Below, one piece after another: positions 23,689-34,737 of a stretch of 64,000 nucleotides of DNA. The first letter of the stretch is position 1. Each line of letters begins with the position of its first letter. Both the position numbers and the translations under genes were made by a program. The notes beneath the pieces were generated by a model. That model saw only the letters and a program-made list of their open reading frames with translations. It did no database searches and was not told where the DNA came from. The stretch covers positions 479,002,117 to 479,066,116 of the forward strand of contig NC_057864.1 of assembly GCF_019393635.1 (NCBI RefSeq). Reading direction: 5' to 3'. The DNA comes from Dromiciops gliroides. Its lineage: Eukaryota; Chordata; Mammalia; Microbiotheria; Microbiotheriidae.

Positions 23689-24977
23689 GAATAACTTATA
23701 TTTTTTTGTTTAGAATTTTATTTTCCAAATTATATATAAAAACAAATTTTGACATCAATTTAAAAAATGTTGTGTTCCAACTTCTCTTCCTCCTCCCTCC
23801 CTCCTCTCCCATCCCCCAAGAACTCAAGCAATTCAATATAAGTTATACACGAGTAGTCATGCAAAACATCTCCACGTTAGCCAGGTTGTGAAAGAAAACA
23901 GACAAAAACAAAACTTCAGATTAAGGAGCTATCAAAAAAAATATGCTTCAGTCTATTTTCAGATACCACCAGTTCTTTCTCTGTAGATGGATTGCAATTT
24001 TTATAAGTCCTTCAGAATTATATTGGATCATTGTATTACTGAAAATAACCAAGTCCTTCACAGCAGATCATCTTACACTATTGCTGTTATTTTGTATATG
24101 GTACATTTCACTCTGCTTTAGTTCATGTAGGTCTTTCCAGGTTTTTCTGATAGCATCCTGTTCATCATATTTTTTTGTTTCCTATGAAGTAATTAACTAA
24201 AAAGAATTATATTTCAATCTGTATTCAAATACCATCAGTTCTCTGTAGATGGATTGCATTTTTCATAAGACCTTTGGAATTGTCTTGGATCATTGCATTG
24301 CTGAAAATAACCAAGTTATTCACAACAGATCATCTCACAATAATACTGTTCTTTTATATACAGTAGATTTCACTTTGCATCAGCTCATGCAGGTCCCTCC
24401 AGGTCTTTCTGATAGTATCCTGCTCATCTTTTATTTTTTTTTATAGTAAGCTACAATTATGTAGTACATTTAAAGAGAGATTTCCCTACAATAAACCCAC
24501 AAGGTTGATTATTATAATAGTAATAGTTGAGTTTTATATAGTACCTTAAACTTGACAAAGAATTTTCAACTGTCTCCCTCCATCCTATTCCTTTCCCATG
24601 ATATTCATTCTATTTTCTATCTTCTTTTACCCTATTCCTCCTCAAAATTGTTTTGCTTCTGACTGCCCCCTCCCCTGCTCTGCCCTCCCTTCTTTCACCC
24701 CTCCCTCCTTGTCCCCTTTCCCTCCTACTTTCCTACAGGATTAGATAGATTACTCCACCCAATTGAGTGAGTATGTTATTCCCTCCTTGAGTCAATTCTG
24801 ATGAGATTAAGGTCTTTGAGCTAATTCTGATGTGTGTAAGGCTCCTTCCTTACCCACTCCTCCCCCCCATCTCTCCACTGACTCATACACCCTTTTCTGC
24901 TTCTTTCATGTGAGATTTCACCCCATTTTACCACTCCTCTATCCCCTCCCTCAATGTATTCCTCTCCCCATTCAATT

Positions 24978-25110
24978 ATGGGGCAGCTAGGTGACACAGT
25001 GGACAAAGCACCCACCCTGGACGCAGGAGGACCCTTGCCCAAATCCAGCCTCCTACACAAGACACTTATCAGCCCTGACCAACCCCCCCCCCCCAAAAAA
25101 AAATAAAAAC
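24978..25110 (+). repeat. Short tRNA-derived SINE, diverged, nested in the half-L1
   Basis: GGGGCAGCTAGGTGACACAG head, degraded CORE, then C-run and A-rich tail. It differs from the consensus more than most copies here. L1-type sequence continues on both sides. Confidence 0.75.
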
Positions 25111-25289
25111 AAAAAATAAATGTTTTACAGATATCACCCCTTCATAATCAATTCCCACCTATGCCCTCTGTCTAAATTTATTCCTGTCATCTGCTCTAAT
25201 ACTCAGAAGGGTCTTATGATTTAGACATATCATCTTCCGGTGTAGGAATGTAAACAGTTTAACCTTTTAATATCTCTCATGATTTCTTT

Positions 25290-26401
25290 TTATGCTTCTC
25301 CAGGGTCTTGCATTTGAAAGTCAAATTTCCCATTCAGTTCAGGTCTTTTCTTCATGAATACCTGAAAGCAGGGCAGCTAGGTGGCACAGTGGATAAAACA
25401 CCAGCCCTGGATTCAGGAGGAACTGAATTCAAATCCAGCCTCATACACTTGACACTTACTAGCTGTGTGACCCTGGGCAAGTCACTTGACCCTCATTCCT
25501 CTGCAAAACAAACAAAAAACCTGAATACCTGAAAGTCCTCTTTTTCATTGAAGTCCCATTTTTTTCCCTGAAAGATTATACACAGTTTTGCTGGGTAGGT
25601 TGTAAACCCAATTCCTTTTCCCTCTGGAATATATTCTGTGCCCTCTAATCCTTTAATGTAGAAGCTGCTAGATCCTGTGCTATCCTTACCGTGGCACCAC
25701 AGTATTTGAATTTTTTTTTTTCTGGCTGCTTGCAATATTTTCTCCTTGACATGGGAGCTCTGGAATTTGGCCATAATATTCCTGGAAGTTTTCATTTTGG
25801 GATCTCTTTCAGGAGGTGATGAGTGGATTCTTTCAATTTCTATTTTACCTTCTGTTTCTAGAATATCAGGGCAATTTTCCCTGACAATTTCTTGGAAGAT
25901 GCTGTCTAAACTCTTATTTTGATCATGGTTTTCAGGTAGACCAGTAATTTTCAAATTATCTCTCTTGGATCTATTTTCCAGGTCAGCAGTTTTTCCAAGA
26001 AGATATTTCACATTGATCTCTATTTTTTTATTCATTTGGATTTGCTTTATTGTGTCTTGGTTTCTCATAAAGTCACTAGCTTCCATTTGTTCAATCCTAA
26101 TTCTTATGCAATTATTTTCATCAGAGAGCTTTTGTATCTCCTCTTCTATTTTGCTTATCAAACTATTGACTTTTTTCTCATGACTTTCCTGCAACACCCT
26201 CATTTCTCTTTCCATTTTCCCCTCTACCTCTCTAACTTGATCTTCAAAGTCCTTTTTGAGCACCTATATGGCGCTCATATTTTTCTTGGAAGCTTTAAAT
26301 GTAGAAGCCCTGGCATTGCCATCCTCTTCTGAGGGTGCACCTTGATCTTCCTTGTCACTAAAGAAACTTTCTATGGTTCGCAACTTTCTCTGCTTGCTCA
26401 T
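25290..26401 (-). pseudogene. L1/HAL1 ORF1 protein, one stop and a SINE insertion
   Basis: ORF1 starts at ATG 26401 (MSKQRKLRTIESFF) and ends at TAA 25290-25292 (ending QMQDPGEA). Removing the SINE and one TSD copy leaves 945 nt in frame, 314 codons, slightly shorter than the roughly 340 of L1 ORF1p. One in-frame TAG at 26264-26266 (codon 46) interrupts it. The N-terminal half is a coiled coil (heptads about 26240-25980). An RRM-like segment follows with NLKITGLPE, and then the C-terminal domain with IERIHSSPPERDPK and KEKILQAARKK. ORF1p is an RNA-binding chaperone that forms trimers in L1 RNPs. This copy is dead but little decayed. Confidence 0.9.
25369..25521 (+). repeat. Short tRNA-derived SINE inserted in L1/HAL1 ORF1
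   Basis: Full SINE from GGGCAGCTAGG to an A/C tail, flanked by the 14-bp TSD TGAATACCTGAAAG (25355-25368 and 25522-25535). Excising it restores the ORF1 frame exactly, so the insertion is later than the LINE. Confidence 0.95.
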
Positions 26402-27093
26402 CTTGTTCGTCTTTTACTTGACTTTTAACTCCATCTTAGTTTGGGGCCCTGCTTCCAGGTTATACTGTCCCAAGCTTCAGGCAGTCCCAGGTGTTATGAA
26501 TTAATGAGAGGCAGCTTCTTTACTACCCTGGCTTTTTCTCTGGTCCATATATAACCCCAGGACAACTTGCTAATTAACCAGGCAGAAACACTTTGTGTGC
26601 TGTTGGTTGTTAGCTCCAATGAGCCTGCACCCTTCCCAAACCTGGGCTGCCACCACTCAAAGTTTCTTCTTGGTTCCCAGCTGGTTCCCAGCATATACCA
26701 CACCCCTCCCTGCCACCTTGTTCAGTCCTTTCACCATACTGTGAACTTATTTCCAGAAGACAGCAACACTGCAGCTGATTCAGAAGCTCAGGGGTAATTT
26801 TCTCTGGAACAGAGAAAAAGTTTCTCTGGCTGGATCTATGTTGGTGTGATTGCAGGGCTGGACTTTACTTCCAGCCTAGCTCCCCCTCCTTTTGAACTTC
26901 CAAGCTGTCTTTGGCTGGAAAATAATCTCATCTGTCTTTTTGTAGGTTCTGCTGCTCCAGGAGTTGTTTTCTGGCTGTGTTTGGAGTTTTTTTGGAGCAA
27001 TTGTGTCAGGAAGTCTGAGCATTTACTGTCTTTCCTTCTCCATCTTGGCTCAGCCCCCCGAATAACTTATGAACTTATAGCATATCCTGCTAT

Positions 27094-27400
27094 AATAAAT
27101 TAATCAATAAACATTTATTAAGTTCCCATTAGGTGCCAGGTACTGTGCTAAGCACCAATGATACAAAAAGAGGCCTCAAGGAGTTTCCAATCTGATCTCA
27201 AAATGGAGAAAGAACATGAATATTAGATGTCACTATAAAAAAGAGAATGGAGAGGCCCACCACAAAGCAAGCTTTTATTAAGCACTTACTGATGGTCAGA
27301 TACTGGCTTGAATTCAGAGACTGAAAATAAAGACAAAAGGAATGGTAGCCTCTCCCCTCTAAGAGCTTACTTCCTGAAGGGGAAGACAATGCATGAAAGA
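27094..27400 (+). repeat. Two adjacent THER1/MIR-type 3' units
   Basis: AATAAACATTTATTAAGTTC, GTGCTAAGCACCAATGATAC and then TTTTATTAAGCACTTACTG, just beyond the half-L1 TSD. Confidence 0.65.
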
Positions 27401-27537
27401 AAGCTAAACAGGGGTGTGTGTAAAGAGGGGAGTTTAGATCAAAGATAGGGAAGGAGTGAGGGGGTGAGTGTGGTTGCTCTTGGTACTTCTTCAAAATGGA
27501 GATTCCAAGAGAAACACAGGAGAAAAGTGACAGGTTG

Positions 27538-28540
27538 TGTTGTGGGAATGCAGTTGGACCCCAAGAAGCCTAAAGTCCCCAACCCCCAAGGAATCCTTAA
27601 AACTTTTGCAAGGGAAAAGCAGCTCAGGAATAAGGTATGACAGAGCATGCGCTGGTTTGCTGCTAAGCAATATCAAGGTCTTCAAGATGAAGATGCTTCA
27701 AGATCTTCAAGATGGGTGCTACCTATCTTACTGATGCCCCATTATTCTGGAAAAACCCTCCTTATGTGCATTCCCCTCCCAGTTCTTTTGTAATGGCCTT
27801 CCCTCCCTTTGTCTTGTAAATGTCATTGGGAAATTGCTGGTGTGGGGGTCTTTAGATGTTCTTCTTTAAAGGATTACACCCTAGAATAAAATAATATTTT
27901 TTTATGCTCTAGAGAAAGGAGACCTCGAGGAGTCTTGAGGGGAGATGGCACAGAGATGACTCTCTGAGATTCCTGTTTCCTAGAACAGGAGAAAGGCCAT
28001 AGCTTTTATAGATGGCCATGGGGTGTTCACCTGAGCATTATTGGGGGTGGGCTGGGAGAAGTGGAGCAAGGGGCAGTGGCTCCCATCTCTTGAGCCATCT
28101 CCATCCCCCTGGCACTACTCAGGCAGTTTGTCCTTGAGTTTAGCTTCTCAAGGAGAGTTACCCCAGACCTCTGTCCTTTACTTTAGCTGATCAGCTTAAA
28201 CTTTAACCCTATCCCCATAACAGTAGCTACAAAAGACCAGGTCTTCTCTTACTCCAGTGGGACAGTCACCAAGATGATCTGTTCCCCAGCCAGATATTCC
28301 TCTCTCCTAATAAATCTTTTCTATTTTACAAGATTTGTCATGAGCCTCCAATTCTGTGGGTGAATTAGCCCCCTGATCCAGGTGACAAGTCCCCCCAAAC
28401 AGTTGGAGGCAGCTCCAAACTGAAAAGGCTGCAGGGACAGGGGAATGTTCCATAGGAGATATCTTTCACAATTATATCTAGAGAGGAAATTCTTGACCAA
28501 ACAAGGGATAGAAGCAATCAAAAAAGATTTTTTAAAAGAT
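27538..28540 (+). mobile_element. Possible ERV/LTR remnant
   Basis: The segment TGTTGTGGGAATG onward, with AATAAA at 28309-28314 followed by a T-rich stretch, resembles an LTR in plus orientation. Boundaries and TSD were not found. No gag, pol or env motif is visible. Confidence 0.25.
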
Positions 28541-28546
28541 AATTTT

Positions 28547-28690
28547 GGGGGCAGCTAAGTGGCGCAGTGGATAAAGCACCGGCCCTGGATTCAGGACGAC
28601 CTGAGTTCAAATCCAGCCTCAGACACTTGACACTTACTAGCTGTGTGACTCTGAATAAGTCACTTAACCCTCATTGCCCCCCCCAAAAAT
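28547..28690 (+). repeat. Short tRNA-derived SINE
   Basis: GGGGGCAGCTAAGTGGCGCAG head, CORE, C-run then A-run. The flanks share ATAATTT. Confidence 0.92.
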
Positions 28691-28769
28691 AATTTCAATT
28701 ATACAATTGCTTTGCATGAACAAGGTCAATGCAGCTGCAGCTAGGATAAGAAGAAAAATCATCTAATGG

Positions 28770-29690
28770 GAAAAAAATCTGTGATAAACATCTCTGATAA
28801 GGGTTTGATATCAAAAACATATGAGGAATTAACAAAAATGTACAAGTCCCCAAAGCATTCTGCAATGGGTATATATGGTCAAAGGGCATAAACAAATCTC
28901 AAAACATTAAAAAATGAATGAGAGGAATAATGTGTCCTCCTCAGTAGGCAGGATTCTTCTCCCCATCTCCCCCATTCCTTCCTTTTCCTGCTGAGTTAAC
29001 AGTTAACCAGTAGAGAATGCTCTTCTCAGATAAGAACAGACTACATTATTCAAGCCCTACAGGCTTATTCCTCCTCCCCCAAATTTCCCTTCCTTTCCCT
29101 GCTGAGTCAGCAGAGGTTTTCTGAAGTTAGATAACAAAGAATCCTAAATTCTCAGGGTCTGGTTGTTCCAAGGGGTGAGGGCAGCAGTGGTGCCACATCT
29201 GAGGGGATGGTCTACATATTTAGAAGTGTCTGGAAGAATGTGAACCCAGATGGGGGAGGAACTTTGCATTAGATCAAAGTGTGCCACTCTTCTAGAGTGC
29301 ATGCCCTTTCTTGCAAGATCGTAATAAAATGGTCTTCCTTCTTTGCACCAGACCAGGAGTTGTGCCTCAGTTTATCTGTTTATAACAATGAATAACATCC
29401 ATAAGAGAGATTGCTCCAAATCACTACTGGTCATGAAAATACAGGCAAAATCAGCTTGTATTTTTCATGTCTCAACCAGTAAATTGGCAAAGATGAGAAA
29501 AGATGAAAACAGTCCATCTTGAAGGCACTGTGGAGTTGTGTATTAATCTGCAAAACAATGTGGAATTAATCAATAGCTTTTTTGTGCTCCTTCCATACAC
29601 ACTGGGAGAGAGACGGGCACTGTTAAATTCTCTGAAATTCCCATCTCTTTCAATGCAGAGAATTGTTTTTTTAACCCTGAAATAATACAG
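28770..29690 (+). mobile_element. L1 ORF2 3'-region fragment, split by an LTR
   Basis: Before 28931 it has GATAAGGGTTTGATATC and neighbouring motifs. After 29388 it has CAGTAAATTGGCAAAGATGAG. Both belong to the C-terminal coding region of mammalian L1 ORF2. The frame is broken throughout. Confidence 0.65.
28931..29387 (+). mobile_element. Solo LTR-like element inside L1 ORF2 sequence
   Basis: It begins TGTGTCCTCC, ends TTTATAACA and has AATAAA at 29323-29328 about 60 bases before the end. L1 ORF2-type sequence stops at its left edge and resumes at its right edge. The flanks share GAATAA with a 2-base offset, so the TSD is uncertain. Confidence 0.55.
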
Positions 29691-30019
29691 CCAAGAAACT
29701 CTGTAGAGGAAAGATAAAGCATTCAGTTCAACTAGAAAAAATCATGTCCTCAACACAGGATAATTATGAGAAACACAGTTCTTTCTGGGGACTATTCTGT
29801 AAATAAATTGGATAATGTGCCTCAGAGACTTTGCAGGTCTTGTATTACGTTTTTAAAAATCACAGATGAATATGTATTTCACTGATATTCTCTTTAGCAG
29901 CGGTATATTTTATAGCAGGCTGGAGTATTTGTGAATAGACAGGAGCCTACTATTCTAGCCAGGTTGTAACACTTCATATTCATTCAGATTAAAATGTTAC
30001 TTAGCAGGATGGGACTCTT

Positions 30020-30490
30020 CTGTTAACCTGAAAATTAATGAAACAATCAAGATAGTAAATATGGTAAATTATCAGTAAATTTCTTTATCACTCCCATCAA
30101 CTACGTTTCATGTATTTATCCCCTCTTCCCAACAGTTGGGCATATACCCCATCTTGAAGATCCTCATGGTCTCCAAAATGTTAGCCCATGTCCCCTGTAA
30201 TCTTAGCTTTTGTTCTTTATGTTGTCATCACTTGACCAACCCAATCGATTGCGTAAGCCCCAGACTCTCAAGGTCAAATTTTTATCTCTTTGGGTTCTTT
30301 GCTTTTGGGGTGTGATTTTTTTTAGAACTTTTGGGATGGGGTTGGGGCTATGTATAAACCTGGTTATCTTAACAATAATAGGATTATTCCTACCGCTATG
30401 GGCATTGCTCCTTTCCACTGTATTACCCAGGCCTCCATTGTTAGGAAAATTTTTTTCAGATATCAAGCTTTGATTGCTTCTAGTAGTTTC
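30020..30490 (-). repeat. Second member of the 22.6-kb repeat family plus unassigned sequence
   Basis: The first about 35 bases match the left end of the repeat at 22631. The rest is T-rich and unlike that copy, perhaps an internal ERV remnant. Open frames here are short and match nothing I know. An RTE LINE follows from about 30495. Confidence 0.3.
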
Positions 30491-30494
30491 AGCT

Positions 30495-31420
30495 CAGTTA
30501 TGGTTGGTTGTTGTCCTTCATTCTCAGAGAGAAGCAAAATGAGATCACTATTAAGGTCAAGTTACAGGTGTCCAGCTGTGACTGATCAGACCAATGTAAG
30601 CTTGGAATGACCCACTACAGGTCAGGCACAAATAATCTATGTGAACATTTGGGATGGATTCTCCAAAATTGTACAAGTCTTCTAGCTACTTCAGTTCTGC
30701 TTTGCCCATAGAGCACAGCATCATCTTTGATGAGGCATATCATGCTGGGAGGTCCTGTGCCAGTTTCTTTCATGTCATGCAATCAATTGGGGGGGGGCGG
30801 GCAATGAAGGGTAAGTGACTTGCACAGGGTCACACCGCTAGTAAGTGTCAAGGTCAAGTGTTAAGTGTCAAGTGTCAAGTATCTGACATCTATTCAAAGT
30901 CCTTAAGAGGGATCTTGAGAGGTTCCTAATATGTGTTTTTCTGACCACCACATGAGTGCTTGCCTTGTGTGAGTTCTCCATAAAACAGTCTTTTAGGCAA
31001 GTATACATTTGGCATTTGAATGTAGCCAGTCCATTGAAGTTTCACTCCCTGCATCAGAGTTTGAATGCTTGACAGTTTAGTTCAAGAAAGGACATCAGTG
31101 TCTGGTATCTTATGCTTCCAGGTGATCTTCAGAATCTTCCTAAGACAATTCAAATGGAATTGATTCAGTTTCCTGGCATGGCACTGGTAGACAGCCCAGC
31201 TTTAACAGGCATTCAACAGTGAGGTCAGCACAATGGCTCTGTAGACCTTCTGTTTGGTAGGCAGTCTAATACCGCTTCTCACCCATACCTTCCTTTGGAG
31301 CCTCCCAAACACTGAGTTAGCTCTGGCAATGTGTGTATCAACCTCATTATCAATATATACATCCCTGGAAAGCATACTGCCAAGGTAAGTGAACTTATCC
31401 ACAGTATTAAAAACTTTTCC
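30495..31420 (-). mobile_element. RTE-type LINE, 3' half
   Basis: The minus strand reads MDKFTYLGSMLSRDVYIDNE and then GIRLPTKQKVYRAIVLTSLL at 31402-31202, the conserved region after the RTE reverse transcriptase. Near 30630-30570 it reads CLTC then F.AYIGLISH, the C2H2-like tail of this family. A short SINE fragment lies at 30790-30890. Stops and shifts make it inactive. Confidence 0.8.
30790..30890 (-). repeat. Truncated short SINE inside an RTE LINE
   Basis: A G-run, then GGGTAAGTGACTTGC, CACAGGGTCACACCGCTAG and three slipped copies of AGTGTCAAG. The tRNA head is missing. Confidence 0.8.
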
Positions 31421-31739
31421 ATTTGAGGGTTCCGTGTATGGATGGTATGGTGCTGTGAACTTAATGAATGGTTGAAAAAGGTTCTTTATTCTAGGGTAAA
31501 TTAGAGCAAGAATAAAAATATGTATCTTTTAAGACAGGCAGACTTACACTGGTCACCCTAAGGGAAGAGCAGGATTTCTTTGGCTAATTTATTGCCTATC
31601 CAGTCTCATTTCAATTTTTTTTTCTCTTCCAAGAAGTCTTTCATAACAAGATATTCTTTTAAAAGAATTCTTTTACTCCTTTGAACTCCACCGGCAGTTA
31701 ATTTCTTTAGCTTTCCTTTAACATTGACCACTAGATTTG

Positions 31740-31990
31740 GTTAAATGTTTTATGCTGAATTCCTTGAGAGCAGTACCATCTTACCTTTTATCTGTATCCT
31801 AGTGCATAGTACCATTCTTGGCATATAGCAATCCATTAATAAATATTTCCATCCATTCTATACATCTAGCTCATCTCCTTGGCTCCCATAGAGATTACAA
31901 ATTCCTTCGGGGCAAGGGACACGTCTAATTCATCTTTGTATCTCTAGCAATTTGCAAGTGCAGTGTGATAGAGTTGCTAATATATGTATT
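31740..31990 (+). repeat. L2/MIR-type 3' ends
   Basis: TCCTTGAGAGCAGTACCATC...AATAAATATTTCC at 31760-31850 and TTCCTTCGGGGCAAGGGACA at 31900-31920: two copies of the common L2-type terminus. Confidence 0.5.
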
Positions 31991-32013
31991 GACTAATTGA
32001 TAGTAAAGACAAG

Positions 32014-32285
32014 AGTCAGAGAACAGCATTTTGAATATCTACCATGTGCCAGTACTATTTGAAGCACTTTACAAATATCATCTCATTTGAGTCCTAGAGA
32101 TCAACAACCTCTGGAAGGGGTAGGTGTTATTATTATCCAATTTACAGTTGAGGGAACTGAGGCAAACAGAGCTTAAGTGACTTGCCCAGGGTCATATGGC
32201 TAGTTAAGTGTGTGAGGCTGGATTGGAATTCAGGTCTTCCTGACTTGGGACCCAGTGCTCTATCCGCTGAACCACCAGCTGCCTC
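32014..32285 (-). repeat. MIR/THER1-type SINE, near full length
   Basis: ATCTACCATGTGCCAG, AAGCACTTTACAAATATCATC, AACTGAGGCAAACAGAGC, GTGACTTGCCCAGGGTCA and ACCACCAGCTGCC in order, read right to left. Confidence 0.85.
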
Positions 32286-32689
32286 ATTAACTCTACTTGT
32301 AGTTCCAATGTGAAATGAATTTGTAAAAAACACTCTTAACCCACTTGGTGAAATAATGAAGGATAAGGGTAATATAGACAATGAGATGTAAAGGTTCACT
32401 CTCTTAAGTGGTCCATTTGTACTCTGTAATGGGTAGGTTCACCTTAGACTTTGATGGGGTTGGTAGAAGGGAAGTCAAAGGGAATGAAGCTCATCAAGCA
32501 ACTTGAAGGAACCTCCTCAAAACCCACTCAACTCTTTTTCAGCATTTGCGTCCCTGGCTATAATACTGCTTGACACATGAGAAGCAATTAATAAATGTTG
32601 GGATAAAGAAGAGAGTAAAAGAAAGGAGGCAATTAGGAAGGTTTGGGAATTTGAGTGTCCCCGCACTGACTTCATCTTGTGACTCAATT

Positions 32690-33250
32690 CGGGAACAGGA
32701 TTTAGAAAAAGTTAGATATGATAGACCTTTGGAGAAAACTGAATGGGAATAAAAGAACAGTACCTTTTCCTCAGCTTTTACATGACACCTTCACAAAATT
32801 TGACCATGTATTAGGGCCTAAAAACTTGACAACAAAATGGAGAAAGGCAGAAAATTTTAAATGCAACCTTTTCATACCGTCATGCAATGAAAACTACATT
32901 CAATAAAGGGCTGCAGAAACCATAGATTAAAAATTATAGGAAACTAAATAATCTAATCTTAAAACTAAATAATCTCATGTTAAATAAGTGGGTCAAAAAC
33001 AAATCATAGAAATAATCAATAATTTCATTAAAGATAATGACAACAATGAGACAACATACCAAAATTTTTTGGAATGCAGCCAAAGCAGTACTTAAGGGAA
33101 TTTTATATCTCTAAATGTGTACATCAATAAAAGAGAGAAAAATCAACTCAAGTAATTGGGCATGAAACTAAAAACAGCTAGAAAAAGAACAAATAGAAGA
33201 TCCCCAAGTAAACATCAAAGTGAAAAATCCTGAAAAGGAAAGTAAAAACC
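32690..33250 (+). mobile_element. L1 ORF2 fragment (endonuclease to RT linker)
   Basis: Broken frames read FTKFDHVLGPKNL near 32790 and FWNAAKAVLKG near 33075, followed by IKERKIN. These parallel the end of the L1 endonuclease and the adjoining linker (TTYQNLWDAAKAVLRG type). Several stops and shifts make it a fossil. Confidence 0.65.
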
Positions 33251-33445
33251 AAAATCTAGTCCTTCTGATAGGTTGGGGGTATTTTATATTTTTGAAGCCA
33301 TTTTTCTTTTACTTTGGTGTTCTCAGTTTTGTTAGCAATATAACTAACTGTTTCATGATATGTTCTGCATGTTTTTTTCCTTCTGGTTTTGCTATTGATT
33401 TCTCCTTCCTCACTTCCTATTTTAGTGATATTCTGCTCCCTTCTT

Positions 33446-33591
33446 CTCTTTTTTTTCCCTGTAGGGCAATGAGGGTTAAGTGCCTGCCAGGGGTCACACA
33501 GCTAGTAAGTGGTTAAGTGTCTGAGGCCAGATTGTGAACTCAGGTCTTCCTGAATCCAGGGCTGGTGCTTTATACACTGTGCCACCTAGTT
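33446..33591 (-). repeat. Short tRNA-derived SINE in L1, with TSD
   Basis: Body GGGCAATGAGGGTTAAGTGC to GTGCCACCTAGTT. TSD GCTCCCTTCTT at 33435-33445 and 33592-33602. Confidence 0.92.
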
Positions 33592-33720
33592 GCTCCCTTC
33601 TTTTTGATCAAATTAGCTAATGGTTTATAGATTTATTAGACTTTTCAAAGAATCGGTTTTTAGTTTGGTTTATAATTTTGTGTATGATTTATCTATCTCT
33701 CCTCCAATTTTTAATATCTT

Positions 33721-34419
33721 TGATGTGGATGGAATTTATGGGTCAAATTGATCATGAGTCATCCCAAAAGAATTACAAGACTCAGTGACTCAGTTTCCAA
33801 GTTTTATTGCAGTATTGTGGGTGACCACAGGGTGGGTCCATAATAGTGGAAAGGTATCTCTCCAATAGTGAAAGAAAAGAGAATTATATTTATAGTATGG
33901 ATAATTGATTATCAGTCTCATTACAATAATCTCCACTTTTAGGGAGGTACAGGGGAAGGCTTATTCTTGTCATTGTAATAATCTCAACCTTTGGGAGTTA
34001 TAGGGGAGGGAGGGCCTATCCTAATTTGGAGTTCCTGGGGTCCTAAGTCAACCCCTGAGGCAGGTACCTTTTTCAGTAGAGGTGTGTTTTGGGGGTTTAC
34101 ATGTCATAAGGTGAATGTAGGGACAAATTTGGCCTTTTCTGCACATGTCTCTTTCTGGTTCCCATGCTTAGTTTTAAAACATCTTCATTTATCATTTATT
34201 TCTAGTCTAAGTTTCTATAGCCTGTCATGTGTCTCATTGGTATATGACCTATCTCTTTACGTTCCTGTTATGGGTACTGATTACTGTGGGTATGACAATT
34301 TAGCATCCTGACTTGTAAGTTATTCATTAACTAGGGTCTGAATCCCTTTTAGAGCTAATATCTGAATTAGAGCTTGGATTTTAGGTTTTTCTGTTAACCC
34401 TTTTTTGCCTCCTACATCA
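33721..34419 (-). mobile_element. Solo ERV LTR, family copy 1, 4-bp TSD
   Basis: The ends are TGATGTGGAT and CTCCTACATCA, giving a 6-bp inverted terminal repeat (TGATGT/ACATCA). Direct repeats TCTT flank it at 33717-33720 and 34420-34423. The minus strand has AATAAA (plus TTTATT at 33803-33808) near what would be its 3' end, which sets the orientation. It is 699 bp. It is clearly related across its length to 58834-59583. It interrupts minus-strand L1 ORF2 sequence. Confidence 0.9.
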
Positions 34420-34572
34420 TCTTCTCTCTTGTCCTTATTTAGATTTGTTGATTTTTCTAATTTAAAAGAATGTACATTCAGTTCATTAATCTATTTTTCT
34501 ATTTTGTTAACATGATATGGTTTGTTATGATCATAAGCATATGATTCTCCCCTCCCCCACCCCAGGACTGTT

Positions 34573-34737
34573 TTTTTTTGTTTGTTTGTTTTTGTTTTTT
34601 TTGGTGAGGCAATTGGAATTAAGTGACTTGCCCAGGGTCACGCAGCTAGTAAGTGTCAATGTTCTGAGGCTGTATTTGAACCCAGGTCCCTCCTGAATCC
34701 AGGGCCAGTGCTTTATCCACTGTGCCATCTAGCTGCC
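34573..34737 (-). repeat. Short tRNA-derived SINE in L1
   Basis: TTTG-rich tail, body GTGAGGCAATTGGAATTAAG to CCATCTAGCTGCCC. The flanks share a diverged CCCC.GACTGTTTTT. Confidence 0.9.

Larger units (their letters stand above)
23700..27059 (-). mobile_element. Half-L1 (HAL1-like) retrotransposon, full length, 11-bp TSD
   Basis: The flanks share GAATAACTTAT (23689-23699 and 27060-27070), so both ends are fixed. Read on the minus strand it begins GGGGGGCTGAGCCAAGATGG, an L1-type 5' end. It runs through a 5' UTR (to 26402), ORF1 (26401-25290), about 0.8 kb of non-coding 3' sequence, a marsupial L1-type 3' region (24434-23710) and an A-tail (T-run at 23701-23707). There is no ORF2: no endonuclease or reverse transcriptase sequence lies between the TSDs. 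The 3' part carries a tandem duplication (23945-24171 and 24212-24434). Two SINEs (24978, 25369) and a MIR-like piece (24450-24580) are nested. HAL1 elements are known to use the L1 machinery in trans. Confidence 0.85.
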
